A stretch of DNA of 64,000 nucleotides from NCBI GenBank assembly GCA_945874355.1, contig CAMCGB010000001.1:146275-210274 (forward strand), given 5' to 3'. This document shows, piece by piece, positions 16,778-25,707 of the stretch (the first letter of the stretch is position 1; every line of letters starts with the position of its first letter). The position numbers and the translations under genes are program-made. The notes below the pieces were generated by a model that searched no databases, had not been told where the DNA came from, and worked only from the letters and a program-made list of their open reading frames with translations. The stretch is from an uncultured Bacteroides sp. GTDB lineage: Bacteria > Bacteroidota > Bacteroidia > Bacteroidales > UBA932.

Positions 16778-17563
16778 TTATTTCTTCTCCACAAGCTTCA
16801 CTTCATAGAGTCTCGGCCAGTTTTTGCCCGTGAGATATATCTTGCCCGTAAGGGGATTGTAGGCAATCCCGTTGAGCACATCGGTGTCCGGGGTCCTGAG
16901 CTTTTTGGGAAGCAGTCCGCTGCAATCCACCCTTCCTTCCACCTCTCCGGTTTCGGGATTGATGATGACTATCATATCGGTAGTATAGACATTGGCCCAT
17001 ATCCGTCCGTCTATCCACTCGAGTTCGTTGAGCAGTTTGATGCTCCTCGAATCCATTTTCACGTCTATCACCCTTTGCTGGCGGAAAGAGGCATCCATAA
17101 AGTAGAGTTTCGAGCTTCCGTCGGACGCTATCAGGCTCTTCCCGTCGCTTGTCAGGCCCCAGCCCTCGCGCGGGTAGGAATACGCCTTTTCGTACTCAAG
17201 GGTGGCGGCATCATATATGAAGGCTACTTTGTTGAGCCAGGTCAGGACATACAGCTTGCCGTCCAGCACGACAGAGCCTTCGGCGAAGTACTTTTTCGAA
17301 AAGTCCAGCTTCCTGAGCGCCTTTCCGCTCTCCAGGTCAACTTTGCGCAAGGTCGAACTGCCATACTCGCCTGTGCTCTCGTAAAGCTCTCCCTGATGGA
17401 AAAAGAGCCCCTGGGTATAGGAACTTCTGTCGTGGGGATATTCCTTAACGACTTCAAGGCTCCACTCCTTGACCCTCGCCCGGCTGCAGGAGCAGAGGAG
17501 CAGGAGAAAAAGCGTGAGGCAGGCTATGCGCTTTGAAACAGTATGGCGTGAGATGCTGAACAT
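16778..17563 (-). CDS. Glutaminyl-peptide cyclotransferase, lipoprotein form
   Basis: A 261-residue lipoprotein; the ATG at 17563 gives MFSISRHTVSKRIACLTLFLLLLCSC, a signal with Cys lipobox, and the longer open frame upstream runs into pyrG's promoter. The mature protein is a five-bladed propeller of the Glu_cyclase_2 type: YTQGLFFHQGELYESTGEYG, FAEGSVVLDGKLYVLTW, LNELEWIDGRIWANVY and VLNGIAYNPLTGKIYLTGK are the family's ordered motifs. It converts N-terminal glutamine of exported proteins to pyroglutamate. It is monocistronic and divergent from pyrG. Confidence 0.88.
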   Translation of the reverse strand: MFSISRHTVSKRIACLTLFLLLLCSCSRARVKEWSLEVVKEYPHDRSSYTQGLFFHQGELYESTGEYGSSTLRKVDLESGKALRKLDFSKKYFAEGSVVLDGKLYVLTWLNKVAFIYDAATLEYEKAYSYPREGWGLTSDGKSLIASDGSSKLYFMDASFRQQRVIDVKMDSRSIKLLNELEWIDGRIWANVYTTDMIVIINPETGEVEGRVDCSGLLPKKLRTPDTDVLNGIAYNPLTGKIYLTGKNWPRLYEVKLVEKK

Positions 17564-17592
17564 AAAAAATGCTTTGTGATGAACTTTTTCTG

Positions 17593-17621
17593 CAAAAATA
17601 GAAATATTCTTGCTATCTTTG
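17593..17621. promoter_or_regulatory. Divergent -7 elements for the cyclase and pyrG
   Basis: TATTTTTG on the minus strand (17600-17593) and TATCTTTG on the plus strand (17614-17621) lie 13 bp apart. The pyrG ATG at 17631 begins only 9 bp after its -7 box, so the pyrG leader is predicted to be extremely short. Confidence 0.65.
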
Positions 17622-17630
17622 TATCCCGTT

Positions 17631-19268
17631 ATGGACACAAAGTATATTTTCGTCACGGGCGGAGTGGCATCTTCACTCGGCAAAGGAATAATCGCAGCTT
17701 CGCTTGCCAAGCTTCTTCAGGCAAGAGGGCTCAGAGTCACAATTCAGAAGTTTGACCCCTACATCAACATCGATCCCGGAACGCTCAATCCCTACGAGCA
17801 CGGAGAGTGTTATGTGACAGAGGACGGTGCCGAGACCGATCTGGACCTCGGCCACTACGAGCGTTTCCTCGGCGTACACACTTCCAAGGCTAACAATGTG
17901 ACAACAGGCAAAATCTATCACACTGTCATCACCAAGGAGAGGGAAGGCGCCTATCTTGGCAAGACCGTCCAGATTGTGCCCCACATCACGGATGAGATCA
18001 AGCGCAGGATGCTTCTTCTCGGAAAGACCGGCAACTGGGATATAGTGATCACCGAGATCGGAGGTACTGTGGGAGATATGGAGTCCCAGCCTTTCGTCGA
18101 GGCGGTGCGTCAGCTCCAGTGGGAGCTCCCCGAGGAGGACTGTATGTCAATACACCTCACGCTGGTGCCTTATCTGAGCGCCGCAAAGGAGCTTAAGACC
18201 AAGCCCACACAGCACTCCGTGCAGATGCTTCAGCAGAGCGGAGTCCAGCCTGATGTGATTGTATGCCGCACCGAGCATCCCCTGACCCCTGAACTGAGAA
18301 AAAAGGTGGCCTTGTTCTGCAATGTGAAACCCGGCCACGTCATACAGTCAATTGACGCCTGGAGCATATACCAGGTGCCTCTCAATATGCACGAGGAGCA
18401 TCTTGACGAGCTGGTGGTAAGACACCTGCAGGTGGACAATTTCGCCCAGCCCGACATGAAGGAGTGGAACGAATTCCTTTCGAAACTGCGCCATCCCAAG
18501 TCTGAAGTTGACATCGCCCTCGTGGGCAAGTATGTGGAACTTCAGGACGCCTACAAGTCCATCCTGGAGGCCTTCGTGCACGCCGGAGCGGCCAATGAAT
18601 GCAAGGTCAGGGTGCATACCGTCCACAGCGAGCACCTGAACGAGGACAATGCGCACGATGTACTCTCCCGTATGGACGGAATCCTGGTAGCCCCCGGTTT
18701 CGGAGAGAGAGGTCTGGAGGGCAAGGTAGTGGCCATCAAATATGCCCGTGAGAACAATGTGCCCTTCTTCGGCATCTGTCTCGGAATGCAGATGTGCGTA
18801 GTGGAGTTCGCCCGCAACGTGCTGGGATTCAAGGATGCGGCTTCGACCGAGGTGGATGCCAAGACTACCCATCCTGTAATCAGCCTGATGGAGGACCAGA
18901 AATCCACCACCATCAAGGGAGGTACGATGAGGCTCGGAGCTTATGATTGCGTTCTGGAAAAGGACTCTCTTGCAAGAAGCATCTATGGCTGCGAACAGAT
19001 CAGGGAGCGCCACCGTCACCGCTATGAGTTCAACTCGGAATATGTAAGTGCTTTCGAGCAGGCAGGGCTCAAGGCCAGCGGCCACAACCCCCAGACAGGG
19101 CTCGTCGAAGTGGTCGAGCTGCCTACGCATCCTTTCTTTATCGGAGTGCAGTTCCATCCCGAGTACAAGAGTACCCCCGAGAAGCCCCAGCCCATATTCA
19201 CTGCTTTCGTAAAGGCTGCGATGGCTTTCAGGGAGGCTCACCCGCACAGCAGCAACACTAAAAAGTAA
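17631..19268 (+). CDS. pyrG: CTP synthase
   Basis: A 545-residue enzyme making CTP from UTP, ATP and glutamine. The N-terminal synthetase starts KYIFVTGGVASSLGKGI, with DPYINIDPGTLNPYEHGE and EIGGTVGDMESQPF. The C-terminal class I glutamine amidotransferase has the nucleophile in FFGICLGMQ and the His/Glu pair in GVQFHPEYKS. The ATG at 17631 is the natural start, since the TTG upstream would put seven extra residues inside the promoter. A GH106-like gene follows 14 bp later on the same strand. Confidence 0.97.
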   Translation: MDTKYIFVTGGVASSLGKGIIAASLAKLLQARGLRVTIQKFDPYINIDPGTLNPYEHGECYVTEDGAETDLDLGHYERFLGVHTSKANNVTTGKIYHTVITKEREGAYLGKTVQIVPHITDEIKRRMLLLGKTGNWDIVITEIGGTVGDMESQPFVEAVRQLQWELPEEDCMSIHLTLVPYLSAAKELKTKPTQHSVQMLQQSGVQPDVIVCRTEHPLTPELRKKVALFCNVKPGHVIQSIDAWSIYQVPLNMHEEHLDELVVRHLQVDNFAQPDMKEWNEFLSKLRHPKSEVDIALVGKYVELQDAYKSILEAFVHAGAANECKVRVHTVHSEHLNEDNAHDVLSRMDGILVAPGFGERGLEGKVVAIKYARENNVPFFGICLGMQMCVVEFARNVLGFKDAASTEVDAKTTHPVISLMEDQKSTTIKGGTMRLGAYDCVLEKDSLARSIYGCEQIRERHRHRYEFNSEYVSAFEQAGLKASGHNPQTGLVEVVELPTHPFFIGVQFHPEYKSTPEKPQPIFTAFVKAAMAFREAHPHSSNTKK

Positions 19269-19282
19269 CAATATAACCGCAA

Positions 19283-22159
19283 ATGACAGTAAATAAACTT
19301 AAAGTCATCACTCTCATAGTTTTGGGAGTGATGACCGTTTCTTCCTGCTCGAAAGGAAGTTCTTCAGAAGGCCCTTCGAAGGTGGAGTGGCCCGAAATCA
19401 CGATGACAAACAAGCCCTGGACCAGATGGTGGTGGCCGGCAAGTGCAGTCGGAACTCAGGACATAGACACAATGCTCACCCAGTACTCCAAAGCCGGACT
19501 CGGAGGAGTCGAGGTTACTACCATCTACGGAGCCAAAGGCTATGAGGACAAGTTCCTGGATTATCTGAGCCCCGAATGGATGGACCTGTTCTGCCATACC
19601 CTCGACAAGGCCAGGGAGCTGGAAGTGGGAGTTGACCTTGCCAATGCTTCAGGATGGCCTTTCGGAGGCCCCTGGGTGGAGCCCGAAGATGCCTGCCGCT
19701 ATCTTGCCTACAAGACTTTTACCCTGAAGGGAGGACAGAGCCTTGAGGACAGGATTGAATATGTGCAGACTCCTATGGTCCGCTCAATAGGCCTTAAGAC
19801 GACAATCGACAAGCTGGACTTCCCTATAGCGAAGAACGACAGCCTGCAGCAGTATGCATTCGAGCAGGTGCGCTATCCCGTCAGCTTGCCCCTCATCGCC
19901 CTTACCGCAAACAGCTCAGACGGACGCTACGAGGACCTTACCGCTCTTGTAAAGGAGGACGGCAGTCTTGACTGGACCGCTCCCGAGGGCGACTGGACCC
20001 TTTGCGCCCTGTTCCTCGGATGGCACGGAAAGCTCGTCGAGAGAGCCGGCCCCGGAGGAGAAGGGGATGTGATTGACCATTTCAGCGCGAGGGCCATAGA
20101 TAATTATCTCAAAAAGTTCGATGAGGCCTTCGCTTCAAGGGATGTGAGCTGGATCCGTTACTATTTCAACGATTCCTACGAGGTGGATGATGCAGTCGGC
20201 AATTCCGATTGGACAGAGGACTTCTTTGATGAGTTCCTCTCCCGCAGGGGCTACGACCTGAAGATGTATATGCCTTACCTTCTGGGCCTTACAGACGATA
20301 AGGAGATGGAGGACAGGGTGGTTTACGACTACCGTCAGACTATTGGGGAGCTGCTTATCGACACCTATTCGGTAAGATGGCAGAAATGGGCTGCAGCCCA
20401 GGGAAAGGGCATACGCAACCAGGCCCACGGCTCGCCGGCCAATATTATGGACGTATATGCAGTGAGCGACGTTCCCGAGACGGAAGGCCGTTCCGTGATT
20501 GGAATGAAGACTGCTTCCAGCGCAGCTCACGTGACCGGTAAGAATCTGGTCTCAAGCGAGTCTGCCACCTGGCTCGGAGACCACTTCCGTTCGAGCCTTG
20601 CCGACGTAAGGCAGGCCCTGGACAATTATCTGCTCTCCGGCGTGAACCATATTTTCTACCACGGAACCTGTATGTCTCCCAACGATGCTCCCTGGCCGGG
20701 TTGGGTATTCTATGCCGCAGTGCATTTCCAGCCTACGCATAGTTTCTGGCCCGATTTCGGTGCGCTCAACCATTATGTCGCCCGCTGCCAGAGCTTCCTC
20801 CAGGCCGGCCATCCGGACAATGACATCCTTCTGTATTTCAATGCCACTGACCTGCAGAGCGAGCGCGGAAGAGAGAAGATGCTCTTCCATATGAACCAGC
20901 ATACCCCTGTCCAGAGCGCCATAGGCGAGTCTGCCGGAAAGCTCTATGAGCTGGGCTACAGCTGGGACTATATCACGGACAAGATGATATGCAACGATAT
21001 AAAGGTCAAAAAGGGCCTTCTGAGCACAGCGTCGGGCAGCTCTTATAAAACCATAGTGGTGCCAAAGTGCGAAAAGATGGAGCTTGAAACCTTCGAGACG
21101 CTTCTCTCTTTTGCCCGCAAGGGTGCTGTCATCCTGGTGGAAGACTCTCTGCCGGGTGATGTTCCGGGACTCTGTGGGCTTGAAGCAAGGCGCGCCCGTC
21201 TGGCTTCACTGACTTCCGCCCTTAACTTCACTGAGCAGAATGGCGTCAGCACAGCCCGTCTCGGAAAAGGCAGAATCTGCGTATCATCCGACCTTGACGC
21301 CCTTCTCAGAATGGCTGGAGTCAGCCGCGAGACTATGTTCGACCAGGGGTTGCAGTGCATCAGCAGGGCCTTTGACAACGGGGCTAGATACTACTTCATT
21401 AAGAACTGCGGGCAGGAGCCTTTCCGCGGTTGGGCGGGAGTCGATGCCGGGTTCGAGAGTGCGGCACTCTACAATCCCAATACCGATGAGTGCGGCCTCG
21501 CTGCGGTGCGTAAGACTGAGGGAGGCAATCAGGTGTACCTGAGTCTTGAAGCAGGCCAGACCATTCTGCTGCAGACCAGCCCTTCTGGGCTGAAGGCTGA
21601 CAAGTATCCCTTCTTTGAAAACGCTGACTGGGAGCAGACTCTTGCAGGGGAGTGGAAGCTGGAGTTCCTGCAGGGCGGTCCTGTACTTCCCAAGTCTGTA
21701 AGCGTCAAGAATCTTGGAAGCTGGACAGAATACGGACAGGAGTACAGGGATTTCAGCGGAAGCGCTATGTACTCGACTTCGCTTGAAGGCCTCAGCGTTG
21801 AGAGCGGCCGCTACTACAGCCTGGACCTTGGAAGAGTGGAGCAGAGCGCCGCAGTATATCTGGACGGAAAGCTGGTCGCAACCCTCTACGAAAAGCCTTA
21901 CAGCCTCACTCTCAGCGGCGACGAGCTTTCAGGCGCGAAGACTCTTTCTGTAAGGGTGTCAAGCTCCTGCGAGAATCGTATAGCTTATATGGACCGCAAC
22001 AACATCCCCTGGAGAATATTCTACAATGCCAATGTGGCCGGCCGTACTCCCGAGAGCCGCGGTGCGGACGGAATGTTCTCTGCCGCAAAATGGACCACTG
22101 TTCCCTGCGGCCTTATGGGACCTGTAAAACTGATCCCCCAAACGGTTTCAGAACAGTAG
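19283..22159 (+). CDS. GH106 alpha-L-rhamnosidase-like lipoprotein
   Basis: A 958-residue exported protein with a lipoprotein signal (KVITLIVLGVMTVSSC). It opens with NKPWTRWWWPASAVGTQDI and AGLGGVEVTTIYG, the start of GH106 rhamnosidases. Conserved acidic blocks are RYYFNDSYEV (about residue 295) and NLVSSESATWLGDHF (about 420), which would carry the catalytic glutamates. A C-terminal beta-sandwich (about 780-950) looks like a carbohydrate-binding module. It acts on terminal L-rhamnose, for example of pectin or plant glycosides. It lies 14 bp after pyrG and not next to the SusC/D genes, so it may be read through from pyrG. Its 3' end overlaps the convergent YeiH gene by 12 bp. Confidence 0.85.
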   Translation: MTVNKLKVITLIVLGVMTVSSCSKGSSSEGPSKVEWPEITMTNKPWTRWWWPASAVGTQDIDTMLTQYSKAGLGGVEVTTIYGAKGYEDKFLDYLSPEWMDLFCHTLDKARELEVGVDLANASGWPFGGPWVEPEDACRYLAYKTFTLKGGQSLEDRIEYVQTPMVRSIGLKTTIDKLDFPIAKNDSLQQYAFEQVRYPVSLPLIALTANSSDGRYEDLTALVKEDGSLDWTAPEGDWTLCALFLGWHGKLVERAGPGGEGDVIDHFSARAIDNYLKKFDEAFASRDVSWIRYYFNDSYEVDDAVGNSDWTEDFFDEFLSRRGYDLKMYMPYLLGLTDDKEMEDRVVYDYRQTIGELLIDTYSVRWQKWAAAQGKGIRNQAHGSPANIMDVYAVSDVPETEGRSVIGMKTASSAAHVTGKNLVSSESATWLGDHFRSSLADVRQALDNYLLSGVNHIFYHGTCMSPNDAPWPGWVFYAAVHFQPTHSFWPDFGALNHYVARCQSFLQAGHPDNDILLYFNATDLQSERGREKMLFHMNQHTPVQSAIGESAGKLYELGYSWDYITDKMICNDIKVKKGLLSTASGSSYKTIVVPKCEKMELETFETLLSFARKGAVILVEDSLPGDVPGLCGLEARRARLASLTSALNFTEQNGVSTARLGKGRICVSSDLDALLRMAGVSRETMFDQGLQCISRAFDNGARYYFIKNCGQEPFRGWAGVDAGFESAALYNPNTDECGLAAVRKTEGGNQVYLSLEAGQTILLQTSPSGLKADKYPFFENADWEQTLAGEWKLEFLQGGPVLPKSVSVKNLGSWTEYGQEYRDFSGSAMYSTSLEGLSVESGRYYSLDLGRVEQSAAVYLDGKLVATLYEKPYSLTLSGDELSGAKTLSVRVSSSCENRIAYMDRNNIPWRIFYNANVAGRTPESRGADGMFSAAKWTTVPCGLMGPVKLIPQTVSEQ

Positions 22160-23128
22160 GATATAGCCCAGGGAAGCGAGGCTGATGAATATCCACAGCG
22201 CTACTCCCTGAATCAGAGGCTTTGCCCCTACGGCTTTGATTTTATCCATCGATAAGGATGCTCCGATGAAGAACATCGTCAGGATGAGGCACTTGCGTGC
22301 GATTCCGGAAATGACGGTTCCGACTTGAGGGCATCCTTTCAGCACGTAGGTATTCAGAAGGATAGCTATGATGAAATAGAGTATGAACCAGGGAATGGTG
22401 ATTTTCCCCTTGCCGCTCCTGAAAACAAGGCTGGTGAAAAGGGCGAGGGGAATGATCCATAGGGCCCTTGTGAGCTTGATGGTGGTTGCAACCTTGAGGG
22501 CTTCTTCGCCATAGGCGGCACCCGCTCCCACTACCGAACTGGTGTCGTGGATGGCAATGGCCGCCCAGGTCCCGAATTCCTGCTGGCTCAGACCGATAAG
22601 CCTTCCGAGCGGAGGGAAGATGAATAGGGCTATAGCATTGAGTATGAATACGGTAGCTAGCGCCACTGACATGCTGCTCTGCTTTGCGTTGATAACAGGT
22701 CCGACTGCCGCTATGGCGCTTCCTCCGCATATTGCAGTGCCGCTGCTGATAAGGTAGGCTGTCTCCTTATCCATTTTCAGCATCTTGCGGCCGATGAGCA
22801 TACCAATCAGCATGGTGCCTATGACCGAGATAACGGTGAACATCATTCCTTCCTTGCCGGAGGCGAGACTCTCCTGCAGGTTCATTCCGAAACCCAGGCC
22901 AACAACCGAATATTGGAGCAGGTACTTGGAGAACCTGGCGTTGAACGCGGGGTAGGCTTCACCGCAGATAAGGGCAAAGGCCAGACCCAGAAACAGCGCG
23001 GCCGGAGGACTTACCCAGGAAGAGAGAAAACTCAGGGCCGGAATGTAGGATGCGGCCAGACAGAAGGTCAGAATTCCCGCAAGGACTATGTAGATAGCCT
23101 TGTTGTGTGCTTTAAGGTATTTGATCAT
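22148..23128 (-). CDS. YeiH/UPF0324 family membrane exporter
   Basis: A 326-residue protein with about ten hydrophobic segments. The family motifs are visible: TAICGGSAIAAVGPVI after the middle helices, and AIAIHDTSSVVGAGAAYGEEAL. UPF0324 members (YeiH) are annotated as putative sulfate or sulfonate exporters, largely from genome context. It starts 4 bp after the thrA stop on the minus strand, so it may share the thrA transcript, and it sits near methionine-pathway genes. Substrate unproven. Confidence 0.85.
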   Translation of the reverse strand: MIKYLKAHNKAIYIVLAGILTFCLAASYIPALSFLSSWVSPPAALFLGLAFALICGEAYPAFNARFSKYLLQYSVVGLGFGMNLQESLASGKEGMMFTVISVIGTMLIGMLIGRKMLKMDKETAYLISSGTAICGGSAIAAVGPVINAKQSSMSVALATVFILNAIALFIFPPLGRLIGLSQQEFGTWAAIAIHDTSSVVGAGAAYGEEALKVATTIKLTRALWIIPLALFTSLVFRSGKGKITIPWFILYFIIAILLNTYVLKGCPQVGTVISGIARKCLILTMFFIGASLSMDKIKAVGAKPLIQGVALWIFISLASLGYILLF

Positions 23129-23132
23129 AGGG

Positions 23133-25574
23133 TTAGATATTTGCGATGCTCATAATGTCGGCGAACACACCTGCCGCTGTCACATCGGCGCCGGCCCCGT
23201 AGCCCTGGATGAGCATAGGGTGGAGTCTGTAGCGCTCTGTGGTGAGCAGTATGATGTTGTTCGAGCCGTCCAGAACATAGAACGAGTGGTCGCGGTCAAC
23301 GCTCTTGAGGCTGACTTTGCATTCGCCGTTGTTCATCTCGGCTACGAACCTCCACCTGCGGCCCTGCTTTTCGAGCTCGAGTCTCTGGGCTTCGAATTCT
23401 GCGTCCAGGCTCGGGAGCCTCTCCCAGAACTCTTCCATACTGCAGTCGAAGAACTCCTGCGGGATGAACAGCGAGGAGCGGACATCCTCCTGGCTGACCT
23501 TGTAGCCTGCCTCGCGGGAGAGTATGACCAGTTTTCTCATCACGTCTTTGCCGCACAGGTCAATTCTCGGGTCGGGCTCGCTGTAGCCCTGCTCCTGGGC
23601 CATACGCACGGCCTTGCTGAAGGGGATGTCACTGGACAGGGTGTTGAAGATGAAGTTCAGCGTTCCGCTCAGAACGGCCTCGAGCCTGATGATGCGGTCG
23701 CCGCTGTTGCGAAGGTCATTGATGGTATTGATGATCGGAAGCCCCGCGCCAACATTGGTCTCGAACAGGAACTTCACATTCCTGCGAAGGGCTGTATGCT
23801 TGAGCCTGAGGTAGTTGTCGTAGTCCGACGAAGCTGCAATCTTGTTGGCCGCAACGACGCTTACTCCGGCGTTGAAAAGGTCCTCGTACAGGGCGGCTAT
23901 TTCGCTGCTGGCCGTACAGTCGACGAATACGGGGTTAAAAATATTCATCCTGATTATCTCGTCGCGAAGGCGCCCGGGGGTGATTTCTATTCCGCTTTCG
24001 AGCCTGTCTCGGTAGGTGGCGGTGTCAATTCCTTCGCGGTCGAAAATGGCCCTGGTGCTTCTGGCAATGCCTACAATGTTGATTTTCAGGTTTCTTTCCT
24101 TCATAAGGGAGGCCCTTTGCGAACTTATCTGGTCGATAAGCTTGCCTCCTACGGTGCCAATTCCGCAGATGAACAGGTTCAGCTCCTGATACTCGGAGAG
24201 GAAGAAACTGTCATGGATAACGTTCAGGGCCTTGCGCAGGTTGACCCTTTCGATTATGATGGAGATGTTGGACTGGGCCGCTCCCTGGGCAAGGGCAATT
24301 ACGCTTATGCCGCTTCGTCCGAGAGTCGTGAACAGCCTGCCGGCGGCTCCGGGGTGGTCCTTCATCTCTTCTCCGACCACAGCCACGGCGGCAAGGTCGT
24401 ACTGGAGCCTTATGGGGTCAATCGATCCGGAAGCGATTTCGGCACTGAACTCCTGCGAGAGCAGCTCTTTTGCCTTGGGTGCGTCCTCGCGGCTGACACC
24501 GATGCTTATGCCTGTCTCCGAAGCCGACTGGCTGACCAGGAAGGCGCTGACCCCCTCTTTGGTAAGGGTGGTGAATATCCTGCTGTCTATGCCCACAACT
24601 CCCACCAGCGAAGTGCCCGAAAGGGTCAGGAGGCAAATGTCATCGATTGACGATATGCCCTTGATGCTCCTTCCGTTGCTCCTGCAGTCCTTCTTGATGG
24701 TGGTTCCGGGGGCTTCGGGGTTGAAAGTGTTCTTTATAAGTATAGGAATGCCCTCCCTGCATACGGGGTAGAGGGTGGGAGGGTAAACGACCTTGGCTCC
24801 GAAGTTGCAAAGCTCCATCGCTTCGGCGTAGCTCATCTCGTCGATGACATAGGAGGTGGCTATGATTTTGGGGTCTGCCGTCATAAAGCCGTCCACATCA
24901 GTCCAGATTTCCAGGACGCTGGCCTTCAGTGCGGAGGCTATGAGGCTGGCGCTGTAGTCCGACCCGCCCCTTCCGAGATTGGTAATCTCCGAAGTGACCG
25001 CATCCGAAGAGATGAATCCCGGCACAATGGCAATGCGTCCGCTCTTTTCGAAGCCTTCGAACTCCGCGCGGATCAGCGAAGAAGTCAGTCCGCTCTCCAC
25101 GATAGCCCCGTGCTGATGGTTGCAGGTGCGTATGAAACGCAGCGAGTCATAGAGCTTTGACGAAGGAATTATCGAGCTGAGTATCAGGCAGGAAAGCCTC
25201 TCTCCGAAACTTACTATCTCGTCCAGCGCCTTCTTCGGAAGGACCTGGAGCAGGAACACGCCTTCGCACAGGCTGCTCAGGCGGCTGAAAAGGCTCTCGA
25301 GAGCGGATTCAAGACTGAGTCTCTCTTCGCTTTCAGCGCTGTGCAGGGAGCGGACCATATCGAGGTGGCGCTTCTTCATCGCTTCAATGCTGCTCCGGAA
25401 ACTGTCCTGGGAGTTTTTCGCCATTACGGCGGCTTGAATCAGAGCGTCGGTCACCCCTCCGAGGGCGGAGGCCACAACAATGACGCTTTCCTTCTGGGAC
25501 AGGATGATTTCTTTAACTTTCAGAATGCTATCGACAGTGCCGACGGAGCTTCCTCCGAACTTGAGAACTTTCAT
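23133..25574 (-). CDS. thrA: Bifunctional aspartokinase / homoserine dehydrogenase I
   Basis: An 813-residue fusion. Residues 1 to about 285 form an aspartokinase starting MKVLKFGGSSVGTVDSI, with LGRGGSDYSASLIA. The middle (about 310-450) has paired ACT domains for threonine or lysine feedback (VVGIDSRIFTTLTKEGVS, LAQGAAQSNISIIIE). The C-terminal homoserine dehydrogenase begins NLFICGIGTVGGKLID, with KIAASSDYDNYL and GAGLPIINTINDL and a final GAGADVTAAGVFADI. It is divergent from leuA across 133 bp. A second, lysine-type aspartokinase (lysC) lies 5 kb away, so the two kinases are probably under separate control. Confidence 0.96.
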   Translation of the reverse strand: MKVLKFGGSSVGTVDSILKVKEIILSQKESVIVVASALGGVTDALIQAAVMAKNSQDSFRSSIEAMKKRHLDMVRSLHSAESEERLSLESALESLFSRLSSLCEGVFLLQVLPKKALDEIVSFGERLSCLILSSIIPSSKLYDSLRFIRTCNHQHGAIVESGLTSSLIRAEFEGFEKSGRIAIVPGFISSDAVTSEITNLGRGGSDYSASLIASALKASVLEIWTDVDGFMTADPKIIATSYVIDEMSYAEAMELCNFGAKVVYPPTLYPVCREGIPILIKNTFNPEAPGTTIKKDCRSNGRSIKGISSIDDICLLTLSGTSLVGVVGIDSRIFTTLTKEGVSAFLVSQSASETGISIGVSREDAPKAKELLSQEFSAEIASGSIDPIRLQYDLAAVAVVGEEMKDHPGAAGRLFTTLGRSGISVIALAQGAAQSNISIIIERVNLRKALNVIHDSFFLSEYQELNLFICGIGTVGGKLIDQISSQRASLMKERNLKINIVGIARSTRAIFDREGIDTATYRDRLESGIEITPGRLRDEIIRMNIFNPVFVDCTASSEIAALYEDLFNAGVSVVAANKIAASSDYDNYLRLKHTALRRNVKFLFETNVGAGLPIINTINDLRNSGDRIIRLEAVLSGTLNFIFNTLSSDIPFSKAVRMAQEQGYSEPDPRIDLCGKDVMRKLVILSREAGYKVSQEDVRSSLFIPQEFFDCSMEEFWERLPSLDAEFEAQRLELEKQGRRWRFVAEMNNGECKVSLKSVDRDHSFYVLDGSNNIILLTTERYRLHPMLIQGYGAGADVTAAGVFADIMSIANI

Positions 25575-25660
25575 TTGTCATCAATTAAAAATCCTGCGAA
25601 AGTAGAAAAAAATGGACTATTATTCAATAAAAATTCCTAATTTTAGTCCCCTTTTCATTT

Positions 25661-25681
25661 CCAGTCCTGTTTCGGACCTGG
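25661..25681 (+). promoter_or_regulatory. Hairpin in the leuA leader
   Basis: CCAGTCC (25661-25667) can pair with GGACCTGG (25674-25681) with one bulged C and a six-base loop, 26 bp before the leuA ATG. No T-tract follows and no leucine-rich leader peptide is seen, so this is not a classical attenuator. No consensus promoter is obvious in the thrA-leuA gap. Confidence 0.35.
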
Positions 25682-25707
25682 GGTTTAGTGGTAGTAATTT
25701 ATTCATT

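Noticed and set aside
23100..24650. A 516-codon open frame on the plus strand opposite thrA
   Set aside because: It is antisense to a clearly conserved bifunctional enzyme and its protein has no coherent fold pattern; GC-biased third positions of thrA leave this strand open.
25612..25707. A 32-residue N-terminal extension of leuA or a leucine leader peptide
   Set aside because: The extension is not family-like and contains no leucine-codon run.
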